Source of the DNA: Oribacterium sp.
GTDB taxonomy: Bacteria; Bacillota_A; Clostridia; Lachnospirales; Lachnospiraceae
Reading direction: 5' to 3'
Assembly: GCA_017940955.1 (NCBI GenBank)
Contig: JAGAXP010000011.1
Span: 1-9,622, forward strand
Length of the DNA: 9,622 nucleotides
In this document: one piece after another, positions 1 through 7,088 of the stretch
Layout: each line of letters opens with the position of its first letter
How positions within the stretch are numbered: the stretch's first letter is position 1
Program-made: the position numbers and the translations under genes
Notes under the pieces: generated by a model
Databases searched by the model: none
Told to the model about the DNA's origin: nothing
What the model saw: only the letters and a program-made list of their open reading frames with translations

Positions 1-537
1 AAGGCCCACGTGGGAATCTCCCATCTCTCCGTCTATCTCTGCCTTTGGTACAAGTGCTGCTACCGAGTCGATTACAAGGATGTCCATGGCGCCTGATCTT
101 ACCATGGTCTCGGCAATCTCAAGGGCCTGTTCTCCTGAATCCGGCTGTGAAATATAAAGGTTATCAATATCTACTCCGATATCCTGGGCATACTTCGGAT
201 CCAGAGCATGCTCTGCATCGATGAAGCCTGCGATTCCGCCTCTCTTCTGTATTTCTGATACTGCATGAAGTGCAAGTGTTGTTTTACCTGAAGATTCGGG
301 TCCGTAGATCTCTATGATTCTTCCTTTAGGGAATCCGCCTGCTCCGAGTGCTATATCAAGAGAAAGGGAACCTGTAGGTACGGTTTCTACATTGAGACTG
401 GCAGCGGAATCTCCGAGCTTCATAATGGAGCCTTTTCCGAAATTCTTCTCTATCTGTGTTAAAGCAACGTCCAGTGCTTTTAATTTTTCTTCGTGATCCT
501 GGTTAAAGTTAACCGGGGTTTTTGTGGTCTTTGCCAT
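1..537 (-). CDS. recA: RecA recombinase, N-terminal 179 residues (cut by window edge)
   Basis: RecA forms ATP-dependent filaments on single-stranded DNA, drives homologous strand exchange and triggers LexA self-cleavage. The visible part starts [10 protein letters not shown] and contains the [11 protein letters not shown] segment near residue 30. Walker A GPESSGKT is at 79-86, the catalytic glutamate lies in [10 protein letters not shown] (E109, matching E. coli E96), and a Walker B-like [12 protein letters not shown] follows near 146-157. The fragment ends in GDSHVGL, just where RecA continues into ARLMSQALRKL; the C-terminal half is outside the window. The ATG at 537 is preceded by a good ribosome binding site (ACGGAGGACAAAC), which fixes the start. 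The sequence matches my memory of Lachnospiraceae RecA. It is separated from the efflux operon by 425 bases and has its own promoter, so it is probably an independent unit. No damage is visible. Confidence 0.98.
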   Translation of the reverse strand, partial: MAKTTKTPVNFNQDHEEKLKALDVALTQIEKNFGKGSIMKLGDSAASLNVETVPTGSLSLDIALGAGGFPKGRIIEIYGPESSGKTTLALHAVSEIQKRGGIAGFIDAEHALDPKYAQDIGVDIDNLYISQPDSGEQALEIAETMVRSGAMDILVIDSVAALVPKAEIDGEMGDSHVGL

Positions 538-550
538 GTTTGTCCTCCGT

Positions 551-564
551 AAAACATATGTTTT
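551..564. promoter_or_regulatory. SOS-box-like palindrome in recA leader
   Basis: AAAACATATGTTTT is a perfect 14-bp palindrome lying just after the expected recA transcription start and before the ribosome binding site. The Gram-positive LexA operator is CGAAC-N4-GTTCG, often with ACATATGT as core. This site keeps the AAC-ATAT-GTT centre but has A/T where the outer G/C should be. Position and core favour a diverged LexA site; the missing outer G/C is a reason for doubt. Confidence 0.5.
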
Positions 565-576
565 GTGTTATTTTGT

Positions 577-605
577 ATTTTAATCTTATTTAGATTCGAT
601 GTCAA
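577..605 (-). promoter_or_regulatory. recA promoter (sigma-A type)
   Basis: On the minus strand, TTGACA (605-600) is followed after exactly 17 bases by TAAAAT (582-577). The -35 matches consensus perfectly and the -10 matches 5 of 6 bases. Transcription would start near 570, about 33 bases before the recA ATG. This is a sequence match only. Confidence 0.75.
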
Positions 606-678
606 GGAGTATAACACAAGGTTTTGCTCAATAATATACTCTAAATTCAGACTATATGTATTGTAATACAGGGTGTGA

Positions 679-840
679 GCAAAAAAATGCAAGGGACGGG
701 CGACGGCCCACGAGATTGAAAGAACAGTGTGGCTGGAATGTCCGTGCCCGATCACACTTACGTGTGTCGTTCACGGACATTCCAGCCACACTGTTCTTTC
801 AACTCGCAAGCCTAGTCACCCATCCCTTGCATTTTTTTGC
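679..840. repeat. 162-base imperfect palindrome / giant stem-loop between the efflux genes and recA
   Basis: The arms pair almost end to end. The outer stem is 679-704 with 815-840 (26 positions, two C-A mismatches). A short internal loop follows, then 4 bp (711-714 with 803-806) and a bulged A715. A perfect 31-bp stem pairs 716-746 with 772-802, followed by 3 bp (749-751 with 767-769) and CACAC/GTGTG (753-757 with 762-766) around a TTAC loop. Both C-A mismatches (697/822 and 701/818) become G-U pairs in RNA made from the minus strand, the direction of the efflux operon. The base of the stem carries A7 and T7 tracts next to GCAAGGG/CCCTTGC, so it could act as a terminator in either direction. 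It is far longer than an ordinary terminator and may be a MITE-like or other palindromic repeat. No target-site duplication or reading frame is evident. Confidence 0.85.
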
Positions 841-850
841 AATTTACTTT

Positions 851-883
851 TACTAATTCCCTGGTGCATCCCGGAAATTAGTA
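851..883. repeat. Stem-loop downstream of TolC-like gene B
   Basis: TACTAATT (851-858) pairs with AATTAGTA (876-883), and CC (859-860) can pair with GG (873-874) past a bulged A875. It lies between the efflux operon end and the giant palindrome. No T-tract follows on the minus strand, so its role as a terminator is doubtful. Confidence 0.5.
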
Positions 884-885
884 TA

Positions 886-931
886 AATCCACCAGTGCAG
901 GTTCTCTTTGAAGAGAACCTAACGGTGGATT
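886..931. repeat. Two-tier stem-loop just after TolC-like gene B
   Basis: An outer stem AATCCACC/GGTGGATT (886-893 with 924-931) encloses an inner stem AGGTTCTC/GAGAACCT (899-906 with 913-920) with loop TTTGAA. Its right edge is 32 bases past the stop codon of the minus-strand gene. It should be stable in RNA from either strand. There is no immediate U-run on the minus strand; on the plus strand a T6 run follows only about 18 bases later. It could protect the 3' end of the operon mRNA or help terminate it. Confidence 0.6.
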
Positions 932-962
932 CATGGAAATATTATTTCGTTTTTTAGGGAGA

Positions 963-2246
963 TCACACAAAGCCTTTTAAAGCGGCCTGGTAATTCAGGA
1001 CGGCGGCGGAGGCGGTGATTTGGGACATGTTGGCCTTTGCTTCGGAGGCGATGTACTGGACCAGGGCGGCGGAGTATTCGCTGTTCCCGACTGTCCCTAC
1101 GGCGTAGCTTCTTTCGGCCTGGCCTTTTTGTCTGGCCGCGAGGGCATAACCTGCCTGGGCGGCTGCATTATCGGCTTCTGCTTTGATAACGGTGTTGTAG
1201 AGGTCGGACATGGAGACATTGAGATTTTCACGGGCTTCGTTTCGGCTGATGTCTGTTTTTGTGTAGCCTGTGATGTTTTTGTCTACGGTGCCCTGGGCTG
1301 TACCATAGGCAACGTTATGAAGCCGGGCCTCGGCTATGTCGTTATCCAGATTTCTGGTGTAGATGTATCCCTGATCGTAAGGGGGCATGGCACCGATGGA
1401 GACATTGGCACAGTTGGAGGAATTCCAGCCGAGGATCAGGGCCATCTTATCTCGTATGCTCCGCATATTTTCCTTATTCTTGTTAAGGTTTATCGTGAAG
1501 GATTTGAGATCGGCCTCAGCTTTTTTCACCTGAAGATCCGTAGCCATGCCGACAGCCCGGGACCTGAGTGTTGCATCATAAACTGTCTGGTACATGTCCA
1601 CCTGCTTCTGATACATTTTTTCAAGTTCGGCAAGTGACTGATATCCGATAAATGCCGCGTTCATGCCGGTAATAACGGATACTTTGCTGCCATGCATATT
1701 CATTTTTATCTTGTTTACGGAGCTTGTCAGACCGCTTTCGGCGCCGGATTTTGCCACATGCAGGGTGTCTGTGGATTTACTGCTGCTGATCATAGCACTG
1801 ATCGTCTTTATGGACTGATCATAGGCTTCCTTTTCGGCTGCATTGCTTGTGTTGTTTTTTTTGTCTTTAAGATCAGCTATAACGCCGTTTAAATCCTCTA
1901 TGGAGCCGGTCAGACTGTCCACTATGGTGTTCATGTCAACGGCGATATTGTCTATGGCGGCGTACTGCTGCTGAGCAATGACGCTTCTGTACTCCACCAG
2001 ATTTTCTATTTCATCGTAATCGATGACATCATCCTGAAGCCTTGCCCAGGTGACATCGTCCATACCGTTGGGGCGTCCCTGGGAGTCCACTCCGGTGAGA
2101 CTCTGCTGCTCGGTATATGGGTCATGCACCGGCACCAGGGTTCTGGTTCCGGGCTTAGGGTCTGATGCCGCCAATGCTGCATTGCAGGACATCACAACCA
2201 GAGTCAACGCAATGCCTGCTGCAAACCCAATATTGTTTCTCTTCAT
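963..2246 (-). CDS. TolC-like outer-membrane-efflux-family (OEP) protein B
   Basis: A predicted exported, helix-rich protein of 427 residues, likely the exit-duct partner of the upstream RND pump. The chosen ATG (2246) follows AGAGGTGAATTT, a good ribosome binding site; an in-frame ATG at 2276 has none. Residues 1-27 look like a signal peptide ending ALAA. A weaker alternative is a lipoprotein cysteine at C21 (VVMSC). Near the mature N-terminus is WARLQDDVIDYDEIENLV (67-84), shared with the neighbouring paralogue. OEP-like repeats are visible at about 226-273 (AVGMATDLQVKKAEADL, then ILGW) and about 362-425 (YAVGTVGNSEYSAALVQY). Residues 100-260 are rich in heptad-like helical sequence. Stretches that would form TolC's membrane beta-strands are short or absent. 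The 3' part of the gene looks more G+C-rich than its neighbours (36 of 60 bases in 1021-1080). Family call is good; substrate is unknown. Confidence 0.85.
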   Translation of the reverse strand: MKRNNIGFAAGIALTLVVMSCNAALAASDPKPGTRTLVPVHDPYTEQQSLTGVDSQGRPNGMDDVTWARLQDDVIDYDEIENLVEYRSVIAQQQYAAIDNIAVDMNTIVDSLTGSIEDLNGVIADLKDKKNNTSNAAEKEAYDQSIKTISAMISSSKSTDTLHVAKSGAESGLTSSVNKIKMNMHGSKVSVITGMNAAFIGYQSLAELEKMYQKQVDMYQTVYDATLRSRAVGMATDLQVKKAEADLKSFTINLNKNKENMRSIRDKMALILGWNSSNCANVSIGAMPPYDQGYIYTRNLDNDIAEARLHNVAYGTAQGTVDKNITGYTKTDISRNEARENLNVSMSDLYNTVIKAEADNAAAQAGYALAARQKGQAERSYAVGTVGNSEYSAALVQYIASEAKANMSQITASAAVLNYQAALKGFV

Positions 2247-2389
2247 AAATTCACCTCTGTAGAAGCCTTTTTGCATCTGTCACATAAACTTGAATCAAAT
2301 CGGCTCAATGAAATAGGGCAATATTTCCTTTCAACATCCCCTATCTATCTTAGGAGATTAAAGGTTACCACATATGTCAACTCAGCTTT

Positions 2390-3595
2390 TTATGATGTCT
2401 GGTTGGTTCCGGTTCCGGCGAGACCGTCTCTGTAAGATATGTAAGTAAAGTAAGCTGACTGAAGTGCATACTTCTTAAGCTCAGTGTTTAATTTGGAGGC
2501 TTCCAGATTAAACTGTGCGTTCTCAAGCTCTCTTGCGCTGTTGGAGCCGGCAGCGTAGCCTCTCGTCACCTGATTCAGGGTCTCTGTAAGGTTCATCTCA
2601 TCAAGCTGCTGCTTCAGAAGTTCGTTCTGGGCCGTCAGGAGTGAATTGTAAACTGAAGTCATGTCTGACTGTACCTGGTTCTGATCGCTGCTCAGAGTAA
2701 GGGTAGCGCTGCTGGCGGTACCGTCCCCTTCTGCCAATGCCAGCTTCTTTTCATCTATGGCGAGGACGTAGCTGTTTCCGTAGGCCTTGGAGATATCCTC
2801 CTGAAGGTTGATTGAATTGATCATTTCATCCGTAACTTCCGGAACTGTACAGATAATGGGTTCCGCATCATACTTCCATCCGAGGTTTACAAGCACAGTC
2901 TGCTTGTTTTTTATCTGGTCGGATAATGCTTTCTGAAGTGCAGTTTCATCGTCCTTCAGAGTCTTCTCTGCCTTCAGAACATCAAGCTCGGTTCCTGTTC
3001 CGACCTGAAGTTTTCTCTGTGCCTGCTCAAGAAGGTTCCTGTCATTATTGACTGTGATCTCATAAAGTCTGGAGTTAAGCTCTGAGGTATATATACCGAT
3101 TATCTTCTGCTTTATGGCTTCGGTTGTCTGTACTTCAGTTTTCTGATAGCCCTTTGTCACTATCTCTCTGTCGGAATTCTGAATTGTTGTATCAACGCTT
3201 GCAAGTGCAGTTTTTCTTGTAAGCTCGGCAGAAGCATCCTGTGCGTCACTGATTCCGATTGAATTCGAGTAAGTAGTCTCTATGTTGTTGATAACATCAT
3301 CGTAAGTAAGGTCATAGGTTCCGCCGTTGTCATTATCCCTGTAGTTTATCCAGAGGGAGGATACGGTGGGATTGTATTCGTGTACAAGATCCCTTATCTC
3401 ATCCCAGGTGAGTACATTATCTCTTAACTTAGCCCACTCCTCTGCGGATCTTTCCCTTTCATAGGAGGTCTGCTTGGGAGCTTTGTCCACGATAGCCTTT
3501 GGGGCTGCCAATGCTGTCACCGCAGCCGGAGCAATTGACTCCATAAGCATTACCCCCGCAAGGGCTGCAGCCAGTTTTTTTCCACTCAGTTTCAT
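2390..3595 (-). CDS. TolC-like outer-membrane-efflux-family (OEP) protein A
   Basis: A predicted exported protein of 401 residues, paralogous to the next gene and probably the duct component of the efflux system. The ATG at 3595 follows a strong AGGAG ribosome binding site about 7 bases away. Residues 1-30 form a signal peptide (KK, hydrophobic core, TALA cleavage site). WAKLRDNVLTWDEIRDLV (54-71) then VHEYNPTV resembles the first helix of TolC family proteins. Repeat 1 shows VGTGTELDVLKAEKTL (about 198-213) and NLGW; repeat 2 shows YAAGSNSARELENAQFNLEASKLN (about 347-370, key residues G350, N359, A360). This G-x(n)-D/E-x(n)-A-x(n)-L pattern is typical of OEP repeats. At 401 residues it is a little shorter than true TolC proteins, with little room for beta-barrel insertions. 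It lies 257 bases after the RND gene and 143 bases before the next gene. Anchoring in the envelope is unclear. Confidence 0.88.
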   Translation of the reverse strand: MKLSGKKLAAALAGVMLMESIAPAAVTALAAPKAIVDKAPKQTSYERERSAEEWAKLRDNVLTWDEIRDLVHEYNPTVSSLWINYRDNDNGGTYDLTYDDVINNIETTYSNSIGISDAQDASAELTRKTALASVDTTIQNSDREIVTKGYQKTEVQTTEAIKQKIIGIYTSELNSRLYEITVNNDRNLLEQAQRKLQVGTGTELDVLKAEKTLKDDETALQKALSDQIKNKQTVLVNLGWKYDAEPIICTVPEVTDEMINSINLQEDISKAYGNSYVLAIDEKKLALAEGDGTASSATLTLSSDQNQVQSDMTSVYNSLLTAQNELLKQQLDEMNLTETLNQVTRGYAAGSNSARELENAQFNLEASKLNTELKKYALQSAYFTYISYRDGLAGTGTNQTS

Positions 3596-3609
3596 TTAAA
3601 ATCTCCTCT

Positions 3610-3640
3610 GCAAAAACCGTATTGTATACTCGGTTTCTGC
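3610..3640. promoter_or_regulatory. 31-bp inverted repeat upstream of TolC-like gene A
   Basis: GCAAAAACCG (3610-3619) and CGGTTTCTGC (3631-3640) form 10-base arms with one mismatch around an 11-base spacer. The repeat ends only 15 bases before the start codon and next to the ribosome binding site. On the minus strand the spacer contains TATACAAT, a possible -10 element, but no good -35 is visible at the right distance. It may be an operator, or an RNA hairpin affecting translation. Confidence 0.45.
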
Positions 3641-3705
3641 CCATATTTAAAATACTCTTCATTAACCGCCATGATCTGACATTGCTCACATGGTGATCAT
3701 TTTCA

Positions 3706-3742
3706 AAAATATCCCGAAAAAGAGTCTTTTCCGGGATATTTT
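3706..3742 (-). terminator. Stem-loop terminator/attenuator between RND gene and TolC-like genes
   Basis: AAAATATCCCG (3706-3716) pairs with CGGGATATTTT (3732-3742). The inner AAAAG/CTTTT also pairs, leaving an AGT loop. The single DNA mismatch (A3717 with C3731) becomes a G-U pair in minus-strand RNA, so the stem is continuous there, about 17 bp. The RNA ends GGGAUAUUUUUG, giving a modest U-run. It lies about 110 bases past the RND stop codon. Partial termination here would lower the amount of TolC-like protein relative to pump. Confidence 0.6.
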
Positions 3743-3852
3743 CTTACTGAACCTGATCAATGTTTCCTGCCTAATTCTGGAATCACAGTATCATTTTCTT
3801 TGATAATCAGTACCATCCGCAAAACCAATGGTAGAAACAGTGCTTTTTCAAA

Positions 3853-6800
3853 TCAGTCCGGGAAGCCTTCGGTAAAATCACTTTTATCTTCCAGCTTCTC
3901 TTCAAAATCCTCATCACCTGTAGGATCATCATCAGGTGTGCCGTAACGTTCCCATTCTTCGGCTGCCTTCTTCTGATAATACTCTGGAGGATTCTTACCT
4001 TCCATATATCCTGCACTGGGAACTTCCATATCTACATTCTTTTTCTTCTTATCCATTACGGTATAGTAAATAGGAAGTACCAGAAGGGCAAGTATGGTGG
4101 AGGCTGTAAGACCTCCTATGTCTACGATGGCAAGACCTCTCATCATTTCACCGTTATCACCGATACCCAAAGCCATAGGTATCATGGAAAGAACGGTGGT
4201 GAGGGTTGTCATAAGGATAGGTCGGAGTCTAGTTGCACCGGCTTCTATAAGGGCACGGCGCCTCGGCATACCCATTCTGTACTGGTTTACGGTATCTACA
4301 TAAAGGATACCGTTATTAACAACCGTACCAACCAGCATCATAAATCCAAGAAGTGATACCATTGAGATAGATGCATCTGTAAGCCACAAAAGTGCAAAGG
4401 AACCGATAAGTGCCAAAGGAAGTGTTGTCATAACCATGAAGGAGAATCTCATGGACTCGAACTGCGCTGCCATTACTACCCAGATAAGGAAAACCGCGAT
4501 AACCAGCGCTCCTCCAAAGGACGCAAACTCTTCCTGCTGTGACTGATCGGAAGAATTTATGGCCATAGTAACACCATTCGTAAGATACTTGGAGATAACC
4601 TCTTCATTGATACGCATTCTGGACCTGTTGTCTGCATTAGTGGTATAGTTTGCTGTTATGGTTGCCCTATACTTTTTGTTTTCTCTTGAAATTGAAGCAG
4701 GTGAATCCTCAAATACAACATCGCTGATATCCTTAAGCTGTACCTCCGTACCCTTCGGAGTTGTCAGGAATACATCCTTGATCTTTTCAACATCATCAAA
4801 CTCATCCTTAGGATATTCAACCGTGACATCGGTGTTCTGTCCGTCTATACGCATAGTCATGGCTTTCTTACCGGAAACCATATTGTAAAGCAGATTTCCG
4901 ACGGTCTGCGGTGTCAGGCCTTCTGCGTTAGCCTTTATAGGATCCACATGGATCTTGACAAGGGGTGCCGCATTCTCCAGAGACGAGTGTACTGACGTAA
5001 TATCATTCCTTGTCTGAAGCTCTTCCACTATTTCCTTGGAGGCCTGTTTCAGATTTTTGTAATTTGAAGACTGGATGATGACTTCATAGGTATCCTTTGC
5101 CGTCGACATGCTGGACATGGAATTATCGGCCTTTACAGAAACCACCGCATCCGGAAAACCATCGAAAAGCTTCCGATAGTAGGTTGCCTTATCCTTTGTC
5201 TTCATGCTCCTTTTCTTGATAAGCTCCACATTGACGGTAGAACTGCTTCCGTAATACATGGACTGGATGCCTGAACCGCCTGAGGATACTCTGTAGCTTT
5301 TGGTATCCGGATCCTGAGAAACCACATCCTCTATCTGATGCAGCATCTTATCTATCTCATCTATCTTGAGACCGGATCTTGTTTTCAGGGTGATGGTCAG
5401 CTTACCGTTATCGGTTGCCGGCATCATCTCAACCTTGATGTATTTCAAAAATCCCAGTGAAGCGATGAAAATGGCTATTGAAATGATAAGCACCAAAACT
5501 CTATGGTTAAGGAACTTATCGATTATAACGCGATAGGCTCCCTGCATTCTCTGTATAATATTATGTACCGGAGCATGATTATTCTCCTTCGGCCTATACA
5601 TAACAAAGCAGAGAGGCACAATTGAAACCGCCGAAATAAGGGATGAAAGCATACAGAACACGATGGTAAAACCCAGGGGTCCGAAGAACTGTCCCATGAG
5701 TCCCTTCATGAAACCAAGCGGAAGGAAAACCACGCAGGTAGTAAGAGTTGAACCAAGAACCGACTCACCTACAGTTTGTATAGACTCAATGGCTGCAGTC
5801 TGTCTTGTTTTTAAACCTACTGTACTATACTTATCCATGGCCCTGAAGCAGGCTTCAAGTACAACGATGGAGTTATCAACCATCATACCTACACCGAGAA
5901 CCAGGGCTGACATAGTTACCATATTAAGGGAATATCCCATTGCCCACATGGCTACAAGCGCAGTAAGAATGGACAGAGGGATGGAAGTTCCTACAATAAG
6001 AGAAGCCTTCAGGTCTCCAAAGAACAAAATGATTATGATCATGGAGATGATAACGGCTGCGACCATGGTCTCAAAAACGGAGGTAAGAGAGCTCTTGATG
6101 CTGTCGGCATCATCATCGATTATACGGATTTTCAGGTTCTCATCTCTTGATTCCAGCTCTTTGATAAGATTTTTAGCCTGATTAGACATGGAAACCGCAG
6201 ACTCACTCTGTTTCTTGGTGAGATCCAGCATGATGGTATCCTGTCCATTGTATCTTCCGATAGCTTCCCTATCCTTCAGGCTTAAGTTTATCCTTGCAAT
6301 ATCACTGAGATATACCGTATTTCCATTTCCTGTTGTGATGGGGATGCTCTCAAGTGCTTTTACCATATCATAGGTTTCACCTGTGGAAACAGAAAGCTTC
6401 TGTGTTCCTACGTAAGTAGTTCCGGCAGGCATCGAGAAATCCGCCGCTGCAACGGTAGATGCCACGGTAGACATGCTGAGGTTATACTGTCTGAGCTTAT
6501 CCGGCTTTATCTCAATGCTCACATACTGCTTTTGTCCGCCGGAAAGGGATACACTGGCTACAGTTCCAAGGCTTTCAAATTCAGGAGAAATATCATTTTC
6601 AACATAGTTATACATATTATCCTGAGCAGGATTCTCTATAGAAAGGCTGAGGGAGGGCTGCTCGTTAATATTCATGGTAAGGACATCAGGATCCTTGGCA
6701 CCCTCCGGAAAATCCACCTTTACCCGGTCTATTTTCTTTTTCAGCTCATCATAAGCCTTGTCTATATTAGTACCATACTCATACTGTACTATGGTGAAAC

Positions 6801-7068
6801 CATAGTTTTCCGAGGATCTGGACTGAACAGTTTTTACATCTGAAAGAACTGAAACTCCCTCTTCTATAGGGGTTGATATAAGCTCATCGATATCTTCGGG
6901 AGACGCTCCATTAAAGGTTGTGGTGATGATGATTACCGGAACATCGATGTTTGACATAAGCTCCATCTTTTGATTAATAAGGGACATTATGCCGAAAAAT
7001 ATGAGACTGATAACTACCAGGAGGGTGGTAACCGGTCTTCTGATGACAAATTCGGTTATTTTTTGCAT
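3853..7068 (-). CDS. RND-family (AcrB/HAE1-type) efflux transporter
   Basis: An inner-membrane drug/proton antiporter-type pump of about 1071 residues, normal family length. Residue numbers here count from an upstream ATG at 7074; the ATG at 7068, two residues in, is preferred because AAGGAG then sits 7 bases away. TM1 is at about 14-34, a large extracytoplasmic domain at 35-332, TM2-TM6 at about 333-493, TM7 at 524-544, a second large domain at 545-852, and TM8-TM12 at about 853-1003. TM4 carries GVGMMVDNSIVVLEA: the first aspartate of AcrB's D407-D408 pair is kept (D400), the second is Asn (N401). AcrB K940 corresponds to N920 in VVNNGILYVD, while R971 corresponds to R949 in TRLRPILMTTL. 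A hydrophilic tail of about 65 residues is strongly acidic at its end. The start is only 20 bases after the adaptor stop, so they are cotranscribed. The substrate cannot be told; B. subtilis SwrC is a Gram-positive relative by class. Confidence 0.95.
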   Translation of the reverse strand: MQKITEFVIRRPVTTLLVVISLIFFGIMSLINQKMELMSNIDVPVIIITTTFNGASPEDIDELISTPIEEGVSVLSDVKTVQSRSSENYGFTIVQYEYGTNIDKAYDELKKKIDRVKVDFPEGAKDPDVLTMNINEQPSLSLSIENPAQDNMYNYVENDISPEFESLGTVASVSLSGGQKQYVSIEIKPDKLRQYNLSMSTVASTVAAADFSMPAGTTYVGTQKLSVSTGETYDMVKALESIPITTGNGNTVYLSDIARINLSLKDREAIGRYNGQDTIMLDLTKKQSESAVSMSNQAKNLIKELESRDENLKIRIIDDDADSIKSSLTSVFETMVAAVIISMIIIILFFGDLKASLIVGTSIPLSILTALVAMWAMGYSLNMVTMSALVLGVGMMVDNSIVVLEACFRAMDKYSTVGLKTRQTAAIESIQTVGESVLGSTLTTCVVFLPLGFMKGLMGQFFGPLGFTIVFCMLSSLISAVSIVPLCFVMYRPKENNHAPVHNIIQRMQGAYRVIIDKFLNHRVLVLIISIAIFIASLGFLKYIKVEMMPATDNGKLTITLKTRSGLKIDEIDKMLHQIEDVVSQDPDTKSYRVSSGGSGIQSMYYGSSSTVNVELIKKRSMKTKDKATYYRKLFDGFPDAVVSVKADNSMSSMSTAKDTYEVIIQSSNYKNLKQASKEIVEELQTRNDITSVHSSLENAAPLVKIHVDPIKANAEGLTPQTVGNLLYNMVSGKKAMTMRIDGQNTDVTVEYPKDEFDDVEKIKDVFLTTPKGTEVQLKDISDVVFEDSPASISRENKKYRATITANYTTNADNRSRMRINEEVISKYLTNGVTMAINSSDQSQQEEFASFGGALVIAVFLIWVVMAAQFESMRFSFMVMTTLPLALIGSFALLWLTDASISMVSLLGFMMLVGTVVNNGILYVDTVNQYRMGMPRRRALIEAGATRLRPILMTTLTTVLSMIPMALGIGDNGEMMRGLAIVDIGGLTASTILALLVLPIYYTVMDKKKKNVDMEVPSAGYMEGKNPPEYYQKKAAEEWERYGTPDDDPTGDEDFEEKLEDKSDFTEGFPD

Positions 7069-7088
7069 TATCATGCTCCTTCCTGATA

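Noticed and set aside
480..755. Short frames running through the giant palindrome on both strands
   Set aside because: They read through inverted-repeat DNA and promoter sequence, lack ribosome binding sites and have low-complexity translations. The region is better explained as non-coding.
679..840. Retron, CRISPR or tRNA interpretation of the large hairpin
   Set aside because: No reverse transcriptase gene is adjacent, there are no regularly spaced direct repeats, and no cloverleaf is present.
1020..1637. 205-residue plus-strand open frame opposite TolC-like gene B
   Set aside because: It is a shadow of a well-supported minus-strand gene, has no ribosome binding site that I trust, and its glycine/cysteine/valine-rich sequence resembles no family.
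2370..2377. Second ACATATGT core, as in the recA palindrome
   Set aside because: Flanks do not extend the symmetry, and an 8-base match can occur by chance. Not called a LexA site.
2352..2380. TTGACA (2380-2375) as a promoter for TolC-like gene B
   Set aside because: No acceptable -10 lies 16-18 bases downstream. The gene is more simply cotranscribed with gene A.
5663..6181. 172-residue plus-strand open frame opposite the RND gene
   Set aside because: It lies wholly inside the transporter gene on the other strand and shows no recognisable domain.
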